Assembly: GCF_039649665.1 (NCBI RefSeq)
Contig: NZ_JBDJAW010000041.1
Coordinates: 1 to 64,000, forward strand
Source of the DNA: Microbispora sp. ZYX-F-249
GTDB lineage: Bacteria > Actinomycetota > Actinomycetes > Streptosporangiales > Streptosporangiaceae
Length of the DNA: 64,000 nt
Reading direction: 5' to 3'
Shown: positions 17,901-25,187 of the stretch, piece after piece
Layout: each line of letters starts with the position of its first letter
Numbering within the stretch: the first letter of the stretch is position 1
Translations under genes and position numbers: made by a program
The notes under the pieces: generated by a model
What the model saw: only the letters and a program-made list of their open reading frames with translations
Told to the model about the DNA's origin: nothing
Database searches by the model: none

Positions 17901-18258
17901 CGTCCGCCGCGTCGTCCGGCACCGTCCCCGTCGCGTACGGCAGGGTCAGCCGCATGAACTCGTGGGCGTCGACCCGCGCCGGGTCGACGTCGAGCACGTA
18001 TCCTCCGTCGCGCCACACGACCGCACCGGGCCGCCCCAGCGCGGCGCGCAGGCGTTTCACCAGTGTCTGCAGGGCGTTCGCGGCGTTGACCGGCGGGTCG
18101 TCCGCCCACAGCGCGTCCACGAGCCGGTCGGCCCGGACGAGACCGCCGGGCCGCAGGGCCAGCACGGCCAGCAGCGCGCGCACCCGCGCCCCCGCGACGG
18201 CGGCCGGAGCCCCGTCGTCACCGAGGACCTCGAGCGCGCCGAGGAGACGAACCCGCAC
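14854..18258 (-). CDS. AfsR/SARP-family transcriptional regulator with NB-ARC and TPR
   Basis: This large regulator (1134 residues) typically activates secondary-metabolite or developmental genes. The N-terminal OmpR-like winged helix (VRVRLLGALEVLG onward) is followed by the bacterial transcriptional activation domain to about 245. A P-loop NTPase has Walker A GPGGAGKT near 326 and LLVLDNCEH, with TSREPLG as sensor. Tetratricopeptide-like helices fill the C-terminal half. A Gly/Ala/Trp-rich insertion of about 50 residues (repeating GWGGNGWGE-like units) interrupts the NTPase just after Walker A. I chose GTG at 18258, with AGGATGG upstream, because it begins directly at the conserved domain. 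Targets are unknown; the convergent exporter operon is a candidate. Confidence 0.9.
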   Translation of the reverse strand: MRVRLLGALEVLGDDGAPAAVAGARVRALLAVLALRPGGLVRADRLVDALWADDPPVNAANALQTLVKRLRAALGRPGAVVWRDGGYVLDVDPARVDAHEFMRLTLPYATGTVPDDAADADVVCGELDEALALWRGPALAGLHGTPYLAAAATRLEERRLAVVEARAAAYLAAGREVDLSAEVAAHPLRERLSALAMRALARSGRQAAALALFERVRRALSDELGVDPGPELRAAHLDVLRGRVTAAPAAGPAPHARRSHGAADAVAGGVGDTGGDAGRDNPSGTVSGTGRRGGRVWAPPTTFVGREEEVARLSALLRDSRLVTVVGPGGAGKTRLAVETALRAAGNGAAGNRAAGESTAGSGAAGVGGSEADGYGGNAWGESGWGGNGWGEGAWLAELAPLTDPADVVRAVLEALGADAEPRVDGDWRRDPQDPAERLAASLSGRELLLVLDNCEHVIDAAAGLAELVLRRCPGVRVLATSREPLGVPGETLAPIPPLGLPPEGVTPDEAGRHPAVRLLVDRARAVSPGFALDEHTTPHVVTICRRLDGMPLAIELAAARIRALGPERLAARLDDRFRLLTGGSRTALPRHRTLSAVVEWSWDLLTPEERTLAERLAVFAGGVTLDDAEPVCGGDGLDVVAVLPSLVDKSLLETTGDGRFRMLETIRAYALRRLTDTGELGRYRRGHAAHFLRLAEEAEPRLRGAGQLEWMARLTAEQDNLNAALRWAVDAREAETALRLCGALSWYWWLRGHRAHAAAWAGQVLGLVPEPPAGLVRAYAGCRFAVTVTRLGTIWLEPARLEEIRREFGDLVEAARREGPVHPMLLILRAVVTAMAGRREEAAALLDAYAGSDDPWLAGSALMIRGGSLGLPGDGERDVEEAVRAFRALGERWGLSEALLTLATLRAGRGAPTAGLIDELAGLTEGWVSADDTISTLTRMAELRLRAGDIAGAAADVAAARSHVSGTVSPYALAQVSMGEAKLARSMGDLDDAAAAYEKALALLREHLTIPQLLASAYAEYGRTLLAGGDLDSALARHHEALEALGAAPDPPVLASVLAGLAVIALTGEDAQRAAVLFGAADAAHRGWRADAEAAEALTAAREAAGPAFDAAYERGRTASREDLGLPATGSSR

Positions 18259-18342
18259 GGCGGTCCATCCTGCCAGCCGCCGGCGCGCGGGCGCGGGGCG
18301 GCCGCGCACCGTCCCACCCCCCGGCCGCCCGGGACGGCCGCC

Positions 18343-18942
18343 TCAGACTGCGCCGACCAGGGTGATGACGCCCGCCCCCACCAGGGCGAACGCCCACATC
18401 CTGTCGAGGTTGAACCAGGCCCGCCGCAGGACGGCGACGCCGAGGAACTCGTACACCACGACGGCGACGACGGTGGCCGTGAGGAACATCGCGAGCGTGT
18501 GCACACCGGCGACGAGCATGCCGCCCGACAGGGCGTGCCCGTGGTGGCCGGCCGGCATGCGGGTCAGCACGGGCAGCAGCATCAGGCCCGCGCCGTGCAC
18601 CGACGACATCAGGAACGACCAGGCGGCCAGTTGCGGCAGCGACAGCCGCATGCCCACCCAGCGGAAGTGCCGCCGGGCGAGCAGGTGCCACAGGCCGAAC
18701 CCGACGAGCACGACGCCGGCCCCGATCGCGAGGGCCGTGGCCGTCACCAGCGACCCGGTCGCCGACACGACGGCCACCACGAGGGCCACCGACACGAGGT
18801 GGCCCAGCGCGATGACCGGCAGGGACTGCAGCAGCAGGTCGCGGCTGCGCTCCTGCAGTCCCCGGGCGACGGCGAACAGCCAGCCCATCGCGGGATTGAT
18901 CCCGTGAAAGGCGCCGAGCAGGATGACGGCGGTCAGGGTCAC
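18343..18942 (-). CDS. His-rich polytopic membrane protein coupled to SBP56
   Basis: This 199-residue protein has about six hydrophobic helices. It begins TLTAVILLGAFHGINPAMGW. Histidines recur in or near helices: FHGINP, GHLVS, SSVHGAGL, GHHGHALSG and GVHTL. Such intramembrane His patterns resemble metal or small-solute transporters of the NicO/TauE kind, but I cannot name the family. Its GTG start overlaps the stop of the selenium-binding-protein gene (GTGA, 18939-18942), so the two are co-translated. Because SBP56 methanethiol oxidases are metal-dependent, delivery of metal such as copper, or export of a sulfur product, is a reasonable inference. Confidence 0.7.
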   Translation of the reverse strand: MTLTAVILLGAFHGINPAMGWLFAVARGLQERSRDLLLQSLPVIALGHLVSVALVVAVVSATGSLVTATALAIGAGVVLVGFGLWHLLARRHFRWVGMRLSLPQLAAWSFLMSSVHGAGLMLLPVLTRMPAGHHGHALSGGMLVAGVHTLAMFLTATVVAVVVYEFLGVAVLRRAWFNLDRMWAFALVGAGVITLVGAV

Positions 18943-20342
18943 GGGTAGCAGTAGGAGTCGGAGGACGCGTCGCCGCCCTGGAGCCGGGTCTGGTGCGGGC
19001 GCAGGCCGCGGAAGTCGTCGCCGTGCGGGAAGAACCGCTCGTCGAGCGTGAACGACTCGGTGTCGATCTTCGCCATCCAGGCGCCGACGCCGTCGGGATA
19101 GAACTGGTCGTCCCAGGCCCCGTACAGCGAGTTGGTGACGTAGACCCGGCGGCCGTCGCGGCTCACCTCGACCATCTGCGGGCCGCCGGCGAGCCGCTCG
19201 TCCGGCGCGGCCGGATGCGCCTGGCGCCGCACGATGCCGCCGAGGCGGACCGAGCCGAGCTCGACCGGCTTGAACGGGTCGGACACGTCGTACTGCTTGA
19301 GCTCGCCGGTGCCCCAGCACGACACGTACAGGCGCTGGTCGTCGACCGACAGGTCGATGTCGGTGACCAGCGGCGGCACCGCGCCGAACGGCTTGAGCAC
19401 GTCGGGCAGGTCGTCCGGCGAGGCCGGTTCGGCCGGGATGGTGATCACCTTCTCCGCCGCCCAGCGGGAGCCGTCCCCGTGCCTGACATCTCTGTGCCAC
19501 ACCCACACGGAGGCCGACAGGTCCTCGACGCTGGTCACGACGCCGACGAAGCCGTACGTCTTGGTCGGGTCGTGCGCGGGACGCAGCTCCAGCGTCATCT
19601 GGTGCTGGTCGCCGAGGTCCACCTCCTGGACGTGCCTGCGCTTGCGCAGGTCCCAGAAGTGGATCTTGTGGCCGTACTTGCGGCCGAGCAGCAGCTCGCC
19701 CACCACCCCGTCCTCGACCATGGACGGCGTGCCCCACTCGGAGGTGACCAGGACGTCGTGGTTGATGTGCCACCAGAAGTCGTACGCGAGGTACTGCGGG
19801 CCGCGGTCGACCTCCCACCGGCCCAGGACCTCGAAGGAGTTGTGGTCGAGGATGGCGATGCCGCCGGGCCCGTCGTCGCCGTACCCGCCGAGCGCGCTGA
19901 CGTACAGGCCCTCGGGGCCGCAGTGGACGGTGTGCGGGCGCGAGTAGCCGGCCCGCTTGCCCAGCTCCTCGGGCTCGATGACCTTCACGAGCTCCGGGCT
20001 GACCCGGTCCTTGGTGTCGTACACGTAGATCCGCGAGGACCGCAGGCCGGGCACGATCAGGTAGCGCCGCTCGACGTGCGGGTGCGGCGCGTAGGGGCAC
20101 AGCGCGCTGCTGCAGGCGTTCCAGCCGAAGTGGTGCAGCTCGTCCCCCGTGTGCGGCAGGTCGGTCCAGCCGACCACGGTCCCGTACGCCGGGGACGCGG
20201 GATCGGTGTCGAGGACGGCGAGCGCGTCGGGCCGCTGGGCCGACCGGTCGAAGGCGGCCACGTAGGCCAGCTTCTCCGGCGGCGCCTCGGCGGCGTCGCG
20301 GGGCGAGGGGTAGAAGGTCGGATCGGGCTTCCACAGCGTCAT
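18939..20342 (-). CDS. Selenium-binding protein SBP56 / methanethiol oxidase family
   Basis: This 467-residue protein is a full-length member of the SBP56 family, a seven-bladed beta-propeller. Characterised bacterial and human homologues oxidise methanethiol to formaldehyde, hydrogen peroxide and sulfide in a metal-dependent way. Family hallmarks are LHHFGWNACSSALC (residues about 69-82, with the conserved Cys pair), the acidic GDDGPGG loop, VTSEWGTPSMVEDG and DRLYVSCWGTGELKQYDV-like blade sequences. There is no signal peptide, so it should be cytoplasmic, unlike the periplasmic proteobacterial enzyme. It forms a two-gene coupled operon with the membrane protein downstream and is divergent from the LeuE-type exporter across an AT-richer 120-base gap. 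Confidence 0.92.
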   Translation of the reverse strand: MTLWKPDPTFYPSPRDAAEAPPEKLAYVAAFDRSAQRPDALAVLDTDPASPAYGTVVGWTDLPHTGDELHHFGWNACSSALCPYAPHPHVERRYLIVPGLRSSRIYVYDTKDRVSPELVKVIEPEELGKRAGYSRPHTVHCGPEGLYVSALGGYGDDGPGGIAILDHNSFEVLGRWEVDRGPQYLAYDFWWHINHDVLVTSEWGTPSMVEDGVVGELLLGRKYGHKIHFWDLRKRRHVQEVDLGDQHQMTLELRPAHDPTKTYGFVGVVTSVEDLSASVWVWHRDVRHGDGSRWAAEKVITIPAEPASPDDLPDVLKPFGAVPPLVTDIDLSVDDQRLYVSCWGTGELKQYDVSDPFKPVELGSVRLGGIVRRQAHPAAPDERLAGGPQMVEVSRDGRRVYVTNSLYGAWDDQFYPDGVGAWMAKIDTESFTLDERFFPHGDDFRGLRPHQTRLQGGDASSDSYCYP

Positions 20343-20463
20343 GGACTCAAGGATTGTCCCTTATTACCCATAGGGTCAATAGGAATCTCCGGTCTCATAC
20401 CCTGCCGTGACCACAGACCGTGAAGAGCTATACCCTGACTTATCACGCTTTACGGAGGCAGGG

Positions 20464-21150
20464 TTGTTCTTCGGAATCACCAACATCTGGACGTACGTCG
20501 TCGGTTCGTTTCTGATCATCCTGCTCCCGGGGCCGAACTCGCTGTTCGTGCTGTCCACCGCCGCCCAGCGCGGCGTGCGGCAGGGTTACCGCGCGGCGGC
20601 CGGGGTCTTCGCCGGCGACTCGGTCCTCATGTTCCTGTCGGCCGCCGGGGTCGCGTCGCTGCTGAAGTCGACGCCCTTGCTGTTCTCGATCGTGAAGTAC
20701 TCCGGCGCGGTCTATCTGGCGTGGATCGGCATCGGCATGCTGCGCGGGGCCTGGCGCTCCCTGCGGGCCTCCCGGGCAGGGGCCGCGGCCCAGGTCACCG
20801 AGGCGGCGCAGGCGGCGGAGGCCGTGGAGGCGGCGGTCCCGGCGGCGGGTGACCCGTTCCGTAAGGCGTTCACGATCAGCCTGCTCAACCCCAAGGCGAT
20901 CCTGTTCTTCGTGGCGTTCTTCGTGCAGTTCGTGGACCCGTCGTACGGCGCGCCCGCGCTGTCCTTCCTGATCCTCGCGCTGATCGTGCAGGTCTTCAGC
21001 GTGACCTACCTGAGCACGCTCATCTTCGGCGGCACGTTCCTCGCGAGCCACTTCCGGCGGCGCCGCAAGCTGTCCGCCGGGCTCACCTCCGGAGTCGGCG
21101 CGCTCTTCCTCGGCTTCGGCGCCAAGCTGGCCACCGCGACGCTGAGCTGA
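20464..21150 (+). CDS. LeuE-type amino-acid exporter (LysE/RhtB superfamily)
   Basis: This 228-residue exporter aligns well by eye with Escherichia coli LeuE, a leucine effluxer: NIWTYVVGSFLI, then LPGPNSLFVL near residue 20, and NPKAILFFVAFFVQF in the middle. Six helices are predicted. The cytoplasmic loop between helices 3 and 4 carries an unusual Ala/Glu-rich insert (AAQVTEAAQAAEAVEAA). I chose the TTG at 20464 because GGAGG (20454-20458) is ideally placed and the family starts here. A GTG at 20407 would add 19 residues without a ribosome-binding site. It is divergent from SBP56. Confidence 0.85.
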   Translation: MFFGITNIWTYVVGSFLIILLPGPNSLFVLSTAAQRGVRQGYRAAAGVFAGDSVLMFLSAAGVASLLKSTPLLFSIVKYSGAVYLAWIGIGMLRGAWRSLRASRAGAAAQVTEAAQAAEAVEAAVPAAGDPFRKAFTISLLNPKAILFFVAFFVQFVDPSYGAPALSFLILALIVQVFSVTYLSTLIFGGTFLASHFRRRRKLSAGLTSGVGALFLGFGAKLATATLS

Positions 21151-21157
21151 TCGACGC

Positions 21158-22003
21158 TCATTCTCCGCGCAGGTCGGCGAGAGCGCCCTCGAAGGCGTCC
21201 ATCGCCCGCTGGACGCGGTCGTATCCCGCCGACGGCAGCCAGGCCATGACCCGGGACACCCCGGCCTTCTCGCATCGCTCCAGCGCGCCCGGGTCGGCGG
21301 GCGCGGACAGCATCAGGACCTCGACCCGCCTGCCCGCCTCCTCGGCCCGCCGGAACAACTCGGGAACGCGCTCGAGGATCCCCGGGCCGTAGTTGGGCAG
21401 CCACGCGTCCCCGTAGCCGAGCACCCGGTCGAAGACGCGTGGCCCGACGCCGCCCACCAAGATCGGCGGGTACGGCTTCTGCGCCGGTTTGGGCCATGAC
21501 CAGACCGGGTCGAAGGACACGAAGTCACCGTGGAATTCGGCCTCGTCACGGGTCCAGATCTCCTGCATCGCCCGGACGCGTTCGCGCATGACGGCGAAGC
21601 GGCGGGCGGGGTCGACGCCGTGGTGGCGCAACTCCTCGCGGTTCCATCCGGCGCCGATGCCGAACTCGAACCGCCCACCGGTCAGGTTGTCCACGCTCGC
21701 GACCGTCTTCGCCAGGCCGATGGGCTCGTGCTCGGGCACCAGGCAGATGCCCGTCCCCACGCGCAGCCGGGTCGTCGCCGCGCCGGCGGCCATCGAGGCG
21801 ACGAACGGGTCGTAGCTGTGCCAGTAGCGCCGGGGCAGGTCGCCACCCCATTCGTCCTTCGGCGTCTGACCGCCGGGCGGCACCGGGATGTGCGTGTGCT
21901 CGGTGAACAGCAGCGCCGTGTGGCCGCGCTGCTCGACGAGCCTGGCCAAGGCATCCGGACGAACCGCATCATCCGTTGCGAAGTAGCCGAAACCTGAGTC
22001 CAT
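21158..22003 (-). CDS. LLM-class F420-dependent oxidoreductase
   Basis: This 281-residue luciferase-like (beta/alpha)8 protein belongs to the actinobacterial group that uses reduced coenzyme F420 or flavin for hydride transfer. The family pattern is clear: TEHTHIPVP near residue 30, VGTGICLVPEHEP, VASVDNLTGGRFEFGIGAGW near 105, and KPYPPILVGG in the C-terminal half. The start at 22003 fits the family N-terminus (DSGFGYFATDDAV). The ribosome-binding site is weak. The substrate is unknown. The gene is convergent with the LeuE-type exporter with a seven-base gap. Confidence 0.88.
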   Translation of the reverse strand: MDSGFGYFATDDAVRPDALARLVEQRGHTALLFTEHTHIPVPPGGQTPKDEWGGDLPRRYWHSYDPFVASMAAGAATTRLRVGTGICLVPEHEPIGLAKTVASVDNLTGGRFEFGIGAGWNREELRHHGVDPARRFAVMRERVRAMQEIWTRDEAEFHGDFVSFDPVWSWPKPAQKPYPPILVGGVGPRVFDRVLGYGDAWLPNYGPGILERVPELFRRAEEAGRRVEVLMLSAPADPGALERCEKAGVSRVMAWLPSAGYDRVQRAMDAFEGALADLRGE

Positions 22004-22290
22004 GCCGTCAAAGTAACCCGCGTCCTCCGCGCGCCGGGGAAAGCGCCCCGCGGCCGCCGGTAAAGCGCTGACCAGGGGTTTTCGCGAGCCTGCCGGACGG
22101 GCGGGGCCATGCCGTACCGTTATGACCCAGCGATCGGCCCCACGCATTCGGGCCCCGCGGGGCCGGCCGTCGGGTACCGTGAGCCACCGACAAAGAGCCT
22201 TCCCTCGGGCGTTTCCGCCCGCGATGTCCGGGTAGGCGCGTTGCCCAACTACAGCGTCGGTCTCCCCCTGCCGGCCCCGTTGGAGTTGCC
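22004..22290. promoter_or_regulatory. Divergent promoter region
   Basis: This gap lies between the LLM oxidoreductase and the multipass membrane protein. A TATGAC hexamer at 22121-22126 could be a -10 element. A TTGGAG ribosome-binding site precedes the membrane-protein ATG. No hairpin or small gene was seen. Confidence 0.35.
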
Positions 22291-22932
22291 ATGAACCACA
22301 CGCCCTTCGCACTGCCACGGCTCACCGCGCTGATCAAGCAGGCGGTGCCCCGGCTCCTCGAAGGCGTGGTGGCTCCCCTCGTGGTCTTCTACGCGGCTCT
22401 CGCGGTGCTCGGCCTGCGCGGCGCGCTCATGGCCGCGGTGTCGTGGGTCTACCTGGGCGTCCTGTGGCGGCTCGTCCGGCGTCAGCCCGTGCCGGGGACG
22501 ATGATCATGGCGACCATCGCGATCACCTTCCGCACCGTCATCGGACTGTGGACCGGCAGCCCCGTCCTCTACTTCATCCAGCCGGAGCTCGGCACGATCT
22601 GCATCAGCATGGTGCTCCTGGCGTCGGTGCGGATGCGCCGCCCGCTGGTCCAGCGGCTCACGCTCGACTACATCCACCTGCCGTCGTTCGTGCTGCGGCA
22701 CGAGCGCGTCCGGACCTTCTTCGCCCGGATCACCCTGCTGTGGGCGTTCGTGCTGCTGGTCAACTCGGCCATGAGCATCTGGCTGCTGCTGCACGAGTCG
22801 ATCGGCGACTATCTGATCATCCGCACCGCCGCCGTCGCCGTGGTCACCGGCCTGGCCTTCCTCGGGTCGGTCTGGGCGTTCCGCCGGGTCCTGCGGCGCC
22901 TGCACACCGAGGCCCCGGCGATCACGGCTTAG
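22291..22932 (+). CDS. VC0807-like multipass membrane protein
   Basis: This 213-residue protein has five or six hydrophobic helices and conserved-looking charged patches between them (WRLVRRQPVPGT, SVRMRRPLVQRLTLDY). Length and layout resemble the VC0807/septation-protein-A-like family, whose function is not known. TTGGAG lies six bases before the ATG. It is convergent with the SnoaL-like gene, overlapping by four bases at the stops. No transport substrate or enzyme motif can be assigned. Confidence 0.55.
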   Translation: MNHTPFALPRLTALIKQAVPRLLEGVVAPLVVFYAALAVLGLRGALMAAVSWVYLGVLWRLVRRQPVPGTMIMATIAITFRTVIGLWTGSPVLYFIQPELGTICISMVLLASVRMRRPLVQRLTLDYIHLPSFVLRHERVRTFFARITLLWAFVLLVNSAMSIWLLLHESIGDYLIIRTAAVAVVTGLAFLGSVWAFRRVLRRLHTEAPAITA

Positions 22933-23390
22933 CCCTCCAGCGTGTGGGTGCGCACCGCCTCGTCGCCGCGGGTGTGCCGGGCGTCGAACGCGAAGGCCGT
23001 CACCTTCCATCCCTCGGCCCGCCGTACCAGCCGGAGGCGGTAGACGCCCCACACCTCGAACATGCCACCGCCCAGCGCGGCGTCGAGCAGGTTGTAGGCG
23101 TAGCCCTTTGTGGTGACGTGCGCCTCGGCGCCGTCCACGGTCACGGCGAAGTTGCTCACGGTGTGGAAGCTCTGCTTGCGGGCGTGCAGGCCGGTCCGCC
23201 AGCCGTCCACGAGGGCCTCGGCGCTCATCCGGGCCGGCTCCCCGCCGTTGAGGCTGGTGAAGTCCACGTCCAGCTCGTCGTCGAACAGCTCCCGGCACAC
23301 CGGCCAGTTCTTGGCGTCCACGGTGTCGAAGACGGCCGTGACGACGTCCACGATCTCGGCCCGGTCCACCAGTGCGGCGATCTCATCCAT
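22929..23390 (-). CDS. SnoaL-like / NTF2-fold protein
   Basis: This protein of about 153 residues has the cone-shaped NTF2-like alpha+beta fold: an N-terminal helix pair (IAALVDRAEIVDVV), the curved sheet with DELDVDFTSLNGG, and an ending VWGVYRLRLVRRAEGWKVTAFAF. SnoaL-like proteins include polyketide cyclases, dehydratases and isomerases, but many are simple ligand-binding proteins. I chose the second ATG; an ATG three codons upstream is also possible. It is divergent from the SDR gene with a 44-base gap, so the two share a promoter region and perhaps a pathway. Confidence 0.75.
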   Translation of the reverse strand: MDEIAALVDRAEIVDVVTAVFDTVDAKNWPVCRELFDDELDVDFTSLNGGEPARMSAEALVDGWRTGLHARKQSFHTVSNFAVTVDGAEAHVTTKGYAYNLLDAALGGGMFEVWGVYRLRLVRRAEGWKVTAFAFDARHTRGDEAVRTHTLEG

Positions 23391-23434
23391 GCGCCCCATC
23401 CTGCCCCACGCGATCTGTGATAGGCACGCTTGTC

Positions 23435-24160
23435 ATGGGTACCGCACTGGTCACGGGCGCCTCACGAGGTCTGGGCGCCGTCATCGCCGAACGGCTCGCC
23501 AAGGACGGCTGGCACGTCGCCGTCAACTACGCCAACGACACGGCCGGGGCCTCCGCCGTCGTCGACCGCATCGCCGCCGCCGGCGGATCGGCCGGCCTGG
23601 CCCGGTTCGACGTCACCGACGAGGAGTCCGTACGGGAGGGCGTGGCCGCGATCGGGCGCGTGGACGTGGTCGTCAACAACGCCACCGGCCCGCAGCCGCT
23701 GATGCCGGTGGAGAAGCAGACCTGGGAGGACCACCTCGGCCAGCTCCGCTTCTTCGTCAAGGCTCCGCTGCTGATCCTGCAAGCCGTGCTGCCCGGCATG
23801 CGCGAGGCCGGGGCCGGGCGGATCGTCAACGTGGGCAGCGAGGTCGCCGACCTCGGCAACGCGGAGTTCGGGCACTACGTCTCGGCCAAGGCCGCGATGC
23901 ACGGGCTCACCCGGTCGTGGGCTCGCGAGCTGGGGCCGTACGGGATCACCGTGAACACCGTCGAGCCGGGCTGGATCCCGGTGGAGCGCCACGCGGACGT
24001 CCCCCCGGAGGACTACACCGACTACCTGCGCGACGTCCCGCTGGGGCACATGGGCACGCCGGTGGACATCGCCGAGACGGTGGCCTTCCTCGCCTCCCCC
24101 GGCGCCCGGTTCGTCACCGGTCAGCGGCTCGCCGTCAACGGCGGCAAGACGATGAGCTGA
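23435..24160 (+). CDS. Short-chain dehydrogenase/reductase (SDR)
   Basis: This 241-residue classical SDR is an NAD(P)-dependent oxidoreductase. The Rossmann motif TGASRGLG is at residues 8-15, NNATG in the middle, the catalytic Ser is in NVGSEVAD, and the YxxxK pair is in HYVSAKAA. The C-terminus has the FVTGQRLAVNGGKTMS ending of FabG-like members. Start chosen at the ATG giving MGTALVTGA; the ribosome-binding site is weak. It precedes a phosphotriesterase-fold gene on the same strand, separated by a perfect palindrome. The substrate is not known. Confidence 0.9.
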   Translation: MGTALVTGASRGLGAVIAERLAKDGWHVAVNYANDTAGASAVVDRIAAAGGSAGLARFDVTDEESVREGVAAIGRVDVVVNNATGPQPLMPVEKQTWEDHLGQLRFFVKAPLLILQAVLPGMREAGAGRIVNVGSEVADLGNAEFGHYVSAKAAMHGLTRSWARELGPYGITVNTVEPGWIPVERHADVPPEDYTDYLRDVPLGHMGTPVDIAETVAFLASPGARFVTGQRLAVNGGKTMS

Positions 24161-24184
24161 CCCCGCCCACGCCGCCTAGGTAAA

Positions 24185-24198
24185 GAATCACGTGATTC
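24185..24198. promoter_or_regulatory. 14-bp perfect palindrome
   Basis: GAATCACGTGATTC is a perfect dyad lying 24 bases after the SDR stop and 39 bases before the next gene's ATG. The CACGTG core and full symmetry make a dimeric regulator site likely. It has too little GC and no loop to be a good terminator. Confidence 0.55.
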
Positions 24199-24224
24199 AG
24201 GAGCGGTTTAGACAAAAAATCGGT

Positions 24225-24236
24225 TAATGTCCGTTC
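24225..24236 (+). promoter_or_regulatory. Putative -10 element of a leaderless transcript
   Basis: TAATGT at 24225-24230 is the best -10-like hexamer in an unusually AT-rich patch (GACAAAAAATCGGTTAATG). It ends six bases before the ATG at 24237, and no Shine-Dalgarno sits in range. Transcription starting at or beside the ATG would give a leaderless mRNA, which is common in actinobacteria. Confidence 0.4.
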
Positions 24237-25109
24237 ATGTCCGGCGCATATTTCCCTCGTATCCAGACCGTCACGGGCGCCGTCCCCGCCTCCGAGATCG
24301 ACGGGCCGGTGCTCCCGTACGAGCATCTGCGCACCGACACCCGCTGGGGGATCGGCGTGGACTCCGATCCCCATCGGTGGCTGGACGAGGAGCGGTACGT
24401 GCTGGCCGAGGTCAAGCACCTCGGCAGGGAACAGGCGCTGGGCCTCGTGGTGGAGCACAGCTGCATCGGCATGGCGCGCGACCCCGCCGCGCTCGCCCGG
24501 ATCTCGATGGCCTCGCGGGTGCCGATCGTGGCCGCCACCGGCTTCGCCGCGCAGCCGTTCGCCGGTGAGGCCATCACGCGGTACGGCGTGGAGGACCTGA
24601 CCGCCGATCTGCTGCACGAGATCGGCGCCGGGCTGGACGGGACGGGCGCGCGGCCGGGGGTCATCATCACCGCCTCGTGGGACGAGACACCCACCCCCGC
24701 CGAGGAGCGGGCCGTCACGGCCGCCGCCCGCGCCTCGCTGCGCACCGACCTCCCGGTCGCGACGGGCGGGCTGGAACTGCTGGAGCTGCTGCTCTCGCAG
24801 AACGTTCCCGCCCGGCGTCTCGCCGCCCGCACCGGCGACCCGCTGGCCCAGCGCAAGATCGCCGAGACCGGCGCGTACGTGAGCGTGGACGACGCGGAGG
24901 GGGTCCTCACCCTCCTCGACGCCGGGCACGCCGAGCGCGTCCTGCTGAGCAGCGGCGTACGCCTGCGGGAGCACCTGTCCGGCTACGGCGGGCAGGGCTA
25001 CGGGCGGCTGTTCTCCTCGGTCCTCCCGGCCCTGCGGGAGGCCGGCGTGGACGACGACACCCTGCGCCTGATCACGCACGGCAACCCCCTCCGCTGGCTC
25101 ACCCCCTGA
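24237..25109 (+). CDS. Phosphotriesterase-fold protein lacking metal ligands
   Basis: This 290-residue protein follows the phosphotriesterase/PHP amidohydrolase family from end to end: N-terminal IQTVTGAVPASEI and LPYEHLRTD, middle VPIVAATGF, and C-terminal GGQGYGRLFSSVLP, PALREAG and NPLRWL. In active relatives HxH, a carboxylated Lys, two further His and an Asp hold two metals. Here HxH is YEH, the Lys position reads GVIITAS, the THS position reads VATGG, the IGHLGDT position reads LAARTGDP, and the LSHD motif reads LLSSG. Only one ligand remains. It is probably a pseudoenzyme or has a metal-independent role. Reading frame and codon usage are intact, so the change is not decay. Confidence 0.8.
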   Translation: MSGAYFPRIQTVTGAVPASEIDGPVLPYEHLRTDTRWGIGVDSDPHRWLDEERYVLAEVKHLGREQALGLVVEHSCIGMARDPAALARISMASRVPIVAATGFAAQPFAGEAITRYGVEDLTADLLHEIGAGLDGTGARPGVIITASWDETPTPAEERAVTAAARASLRTDLPVATGGLELLELLLSQNVPARRLAARTGDPLAQRKIAETGAYVSVDDAEGVLTLLDAGHAERVLLSSGVRLREHLSGYGGQGYGRLFSSVLPALREAGVDDDTLRLITHGNPLRWLTP

Positions 25110-25187
25110 CGACCCGGTGAAGCTCATCGAGCGGTGAAGCCGCGTCCGTGCGATTTCGCCGGGACGCCACGGGCAGGGGCACGTGCC

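Noticed and set aside
11465-18258. Secondary-metabolite gene cluster around DrrAB and the SARP
   Set aside because: No polyketide synthase, NRPS, terpene or RiPP core gene lies in the region; exporter and regulator alone do not make a cluster.
20407-20463. Upstream GTG start for the LeuE-type exporter
   Set aside because: The extra 19 residues are not family-like and no ribosome-binding site precedes it, while TTG at 20464 has a strong GGAGG.
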